From NCBI RefSeq assembly GCF_018122625.2, contig NZ_JAGQFT020000006.1, positions 186,001 through 250,000 of the forward strand: DNA of 64,000 nt, given 5' to 3'. The translations under genes and the position numbers were made by a program. The first letter of the stretch is position 1; each line of letters starts with the position of its first letter. The stretch is from Coralloluteibacterium stylophorae. GTDB taxonomy: Bacteria > Pseudomonadota > Gammaproteobacteria > Xanthomonadales > Xanthomonadaceae. This document shows, in pieces, positions 63,254-64,000 of the stretch. The notes under the pieces are model-generated. The model was not told the origin of the DNA. It did not search any database and saw only the letters and a list, made by a program, of their open reading frames with translations.

Positions 63254-64000
63254 TACCCACCCTTGGAATGACTTCCGCAATTTCCTCTGGAGCGTCTGGC
63301 AGCACCTCGGCCTCCCGCAGCCAACTCCGGTGCAATACGACATCGCTCAGTACCTCTCCAGAGGTCCGAAGCGGCGGATGATCCAGGCGTTCCGAGGGGT
63401 CGGGAAGAGCTTCGTCACCGGAGCCTACGTTGTGTGGCTCCTCTGGCGAGACCCGCAGCACAAGATCATGGTCGTGTCGGCGTCCAAGGACCGGGCGGAC
63501 GCCTTCTCGATCTTCGTGAAGCGCCTCATCGAAGACATGCCCGGCCTCGAGCACCTGAAGCCGCGGCCCGAACAGCGATCCTCGAACGTGTCGTTTGACG
63601 TTGGCCCTGCGACCACCGACCAGAGCCCCTCGGTGAAGTCCGTAGGTATCTCCGGTCAGCTCACCGGCTCCCGCGCAGGTACCATCGTTGCCGACGACAT
63701 CGAGGTGATGAACAACTCGCAGACCGTCGTCCAGCGAGAGAAACTCTCGGAACGCATCAAGGAGTTCGACGCGGTACTCGTCCCGGGCGGGCAGATCGTA
63801 TACCTGGGAACTCCGCAGTCGTTCGAGTCGGTCTACGCGCACCTTCCGGAGCGCGGGTACAGCATTCGCATCTGGCCGGCCCGGTACCCGAAGGACCAGC
63901 AGCACCGCGAGCAGTACGGCGACTTCCTCGCCCCGTTCATCGCAGAGCCCTTCGATGCCGACCCTGGCATCGCCTGGACGCCCGTAGAACCCCGACGATT
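63246..64000 (+). CDS. terminase large subunit, T7 gp19-like (cut by window edge)
   Basis: Starts at GTG 63246, overlapping the HNH gene by 8 nt; about 251 codons are visible. Walker A is RMIQAFRGVGKSFVTGAY, followed by VVSASKDRADAFSIFVKRLI and SVKSVGISGQLTGSR, with Walker B TIVADDIEVM and motif III VYLGTPQS. These match T7 gp19 block by block. It is the ATPase motor and nuclease for DNA packaging; the nuclease domain lies beyond the edge. Confidence 0.95.
   Translation, partial: MADTHPWNDFRNFLWSVWQHLGLPQPTPVQYDIAQYLSRGPKRRMIQAFRGVGKSFVTGAYVVWLLWRDPQHKIMVVSASKDRADAFSIFVKRLIEDMPGLEHLKPRPEQRSSNVSFDVGPATTDQSPSVKSVGISGQLTGSRAGTIVADDIEVMNNSQTVVQREKLSERIKEFDAVLVPGGQIVYLGTPQSFESVYAHLPERGYSIRIWPARYPKDQQHREQYGDFLAPFIAEPFDADPGIAWTPVEPRR

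Larger units (their letters stand above)
31146..64000 (+). mobile_element. T7-like (Autographiviridae-type) prophage, right end outside window
   Basis: From 31202 on, all genes are on the plus strand, packed or overlapping, in the order of the T7 genome: RNA polymerase, SSB, gp3.5-like, primase-helicase, DNA polymerase, exonuclease, portal, scaffold, capsid, tail tube A and B, internal virion proteins, fibre, holin, small and large terminase. The left end is a truncated tRNA-Leu gene (attL). Integrase, attR and any repressor are not in the window. No stop or frameshift was seen in a core gene, so it could be functional. Confidence 0.95.

Overview
The window is about 31 kb of high-G+C gammaproteobacterial chromosome followed by at least 33 kb of a T7-like (Autographiviridae-type) prophage that runs off the right edge. 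The order tig-clpP-clpX-lon-hupB-tRNA-ppiD, a Kdo kinase (KdkA), heptosyltransferase and Slp lipoprotein genes, and the very high G+C point to the Xanthomonadaceae/Lysobacteraceae (Lysobacter/Luteimonas-like). That placement rests on gene order and protein style only.

Host region (1-31145). Left to right: the end of a methyltransferase gene; a GT39-type membrane glycosyltransferase; a MoxR-DUF58-TgpA operon with an Slp lipoprotein; hinT; an EamA transporter; the dnaX-ybaB-recR operon with tRNA-Ser(GGA) and the 4.5S SRP RNA just upstream; a tightly overlapping operon kdkA-MBL hydrolase-moaA-moaC-moaD-moaE (LPS Kdo phosphorylation and molybdopterin synthesis); a heptosyltransferase; a DUF6165 gene; tRNA-Ser(CGA); a PP2C phosphatase; methyltransferase-rnhA-dnaQ, divergent from gloB-mltD; ppiD; two identical tRNA-Asp genes and tRNA-Val; and the proteostasis cluster hupB, lon, clpX, clpP, tig.

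Prophage (31146 to beyond 64000). The phage is inserted in tRNA-Leu(UAG). The 3' part of the tRNA, from the anticodon loop to CCA, remains next to tig as attL, and phage sequence replaces the 5' half. Next come five helically phased GTGAC repeats, a phage promoter, and then the order of T7: RNA polymerase (gp1), small early ORFs, SSB (gp2.5), a RusA resolvase where T7 has endonuclease I, a gp3.5-like protein, primase-helicase (gp4), nucleotidyltransferase, DNA polymerase (gp5), 5' exonuclease (gp6), dNMP kinase, portal (gp8), scaffold (gp9), capsid (gp10), a Tφ-like terminator, tail tube A (gp11), tail tube B (gp12), internal virion proteins (gp13-16), fibre (gp17), a second fibre, holin, small terminase (gp18) and large terminase (gp19, cut by the window). 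Three copies of a promoter-like motif (two conserved 11-nt blocks, CAATTAGTGCT and CTCGTGATGGA, around two variable bases) are probably read by the phage polymerase.

Most notable points: (i) the gp11 adaptor-ring protein is a tandem triplication in one 537-residue chain; (ii) the gp3.5 homologue keeps the T7 lysozyme fold signature but has lost its zinc ligands and catalytic tyrosine, so it may act only on RNA polymerase; (iii) attP lies directly upstream of the RNA polymerase gene, so integration may cut that gene off from early host-type promoters and silence the lytic programme; (iv) gp16 lacks the transglycosylase domain and no catalytic endolysin is visible; (v) spanins are nested between the polymerase and exonuclease genes; (vi) paired HNH-like genes sit beside the DNA polymerase and terminase genes; (vii) the fibre joins a T7 anchor to a lambda-J-like DUF1983 region. 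Integrase, any repressor, the remaining early genes and attR are expected beyond the right edge.
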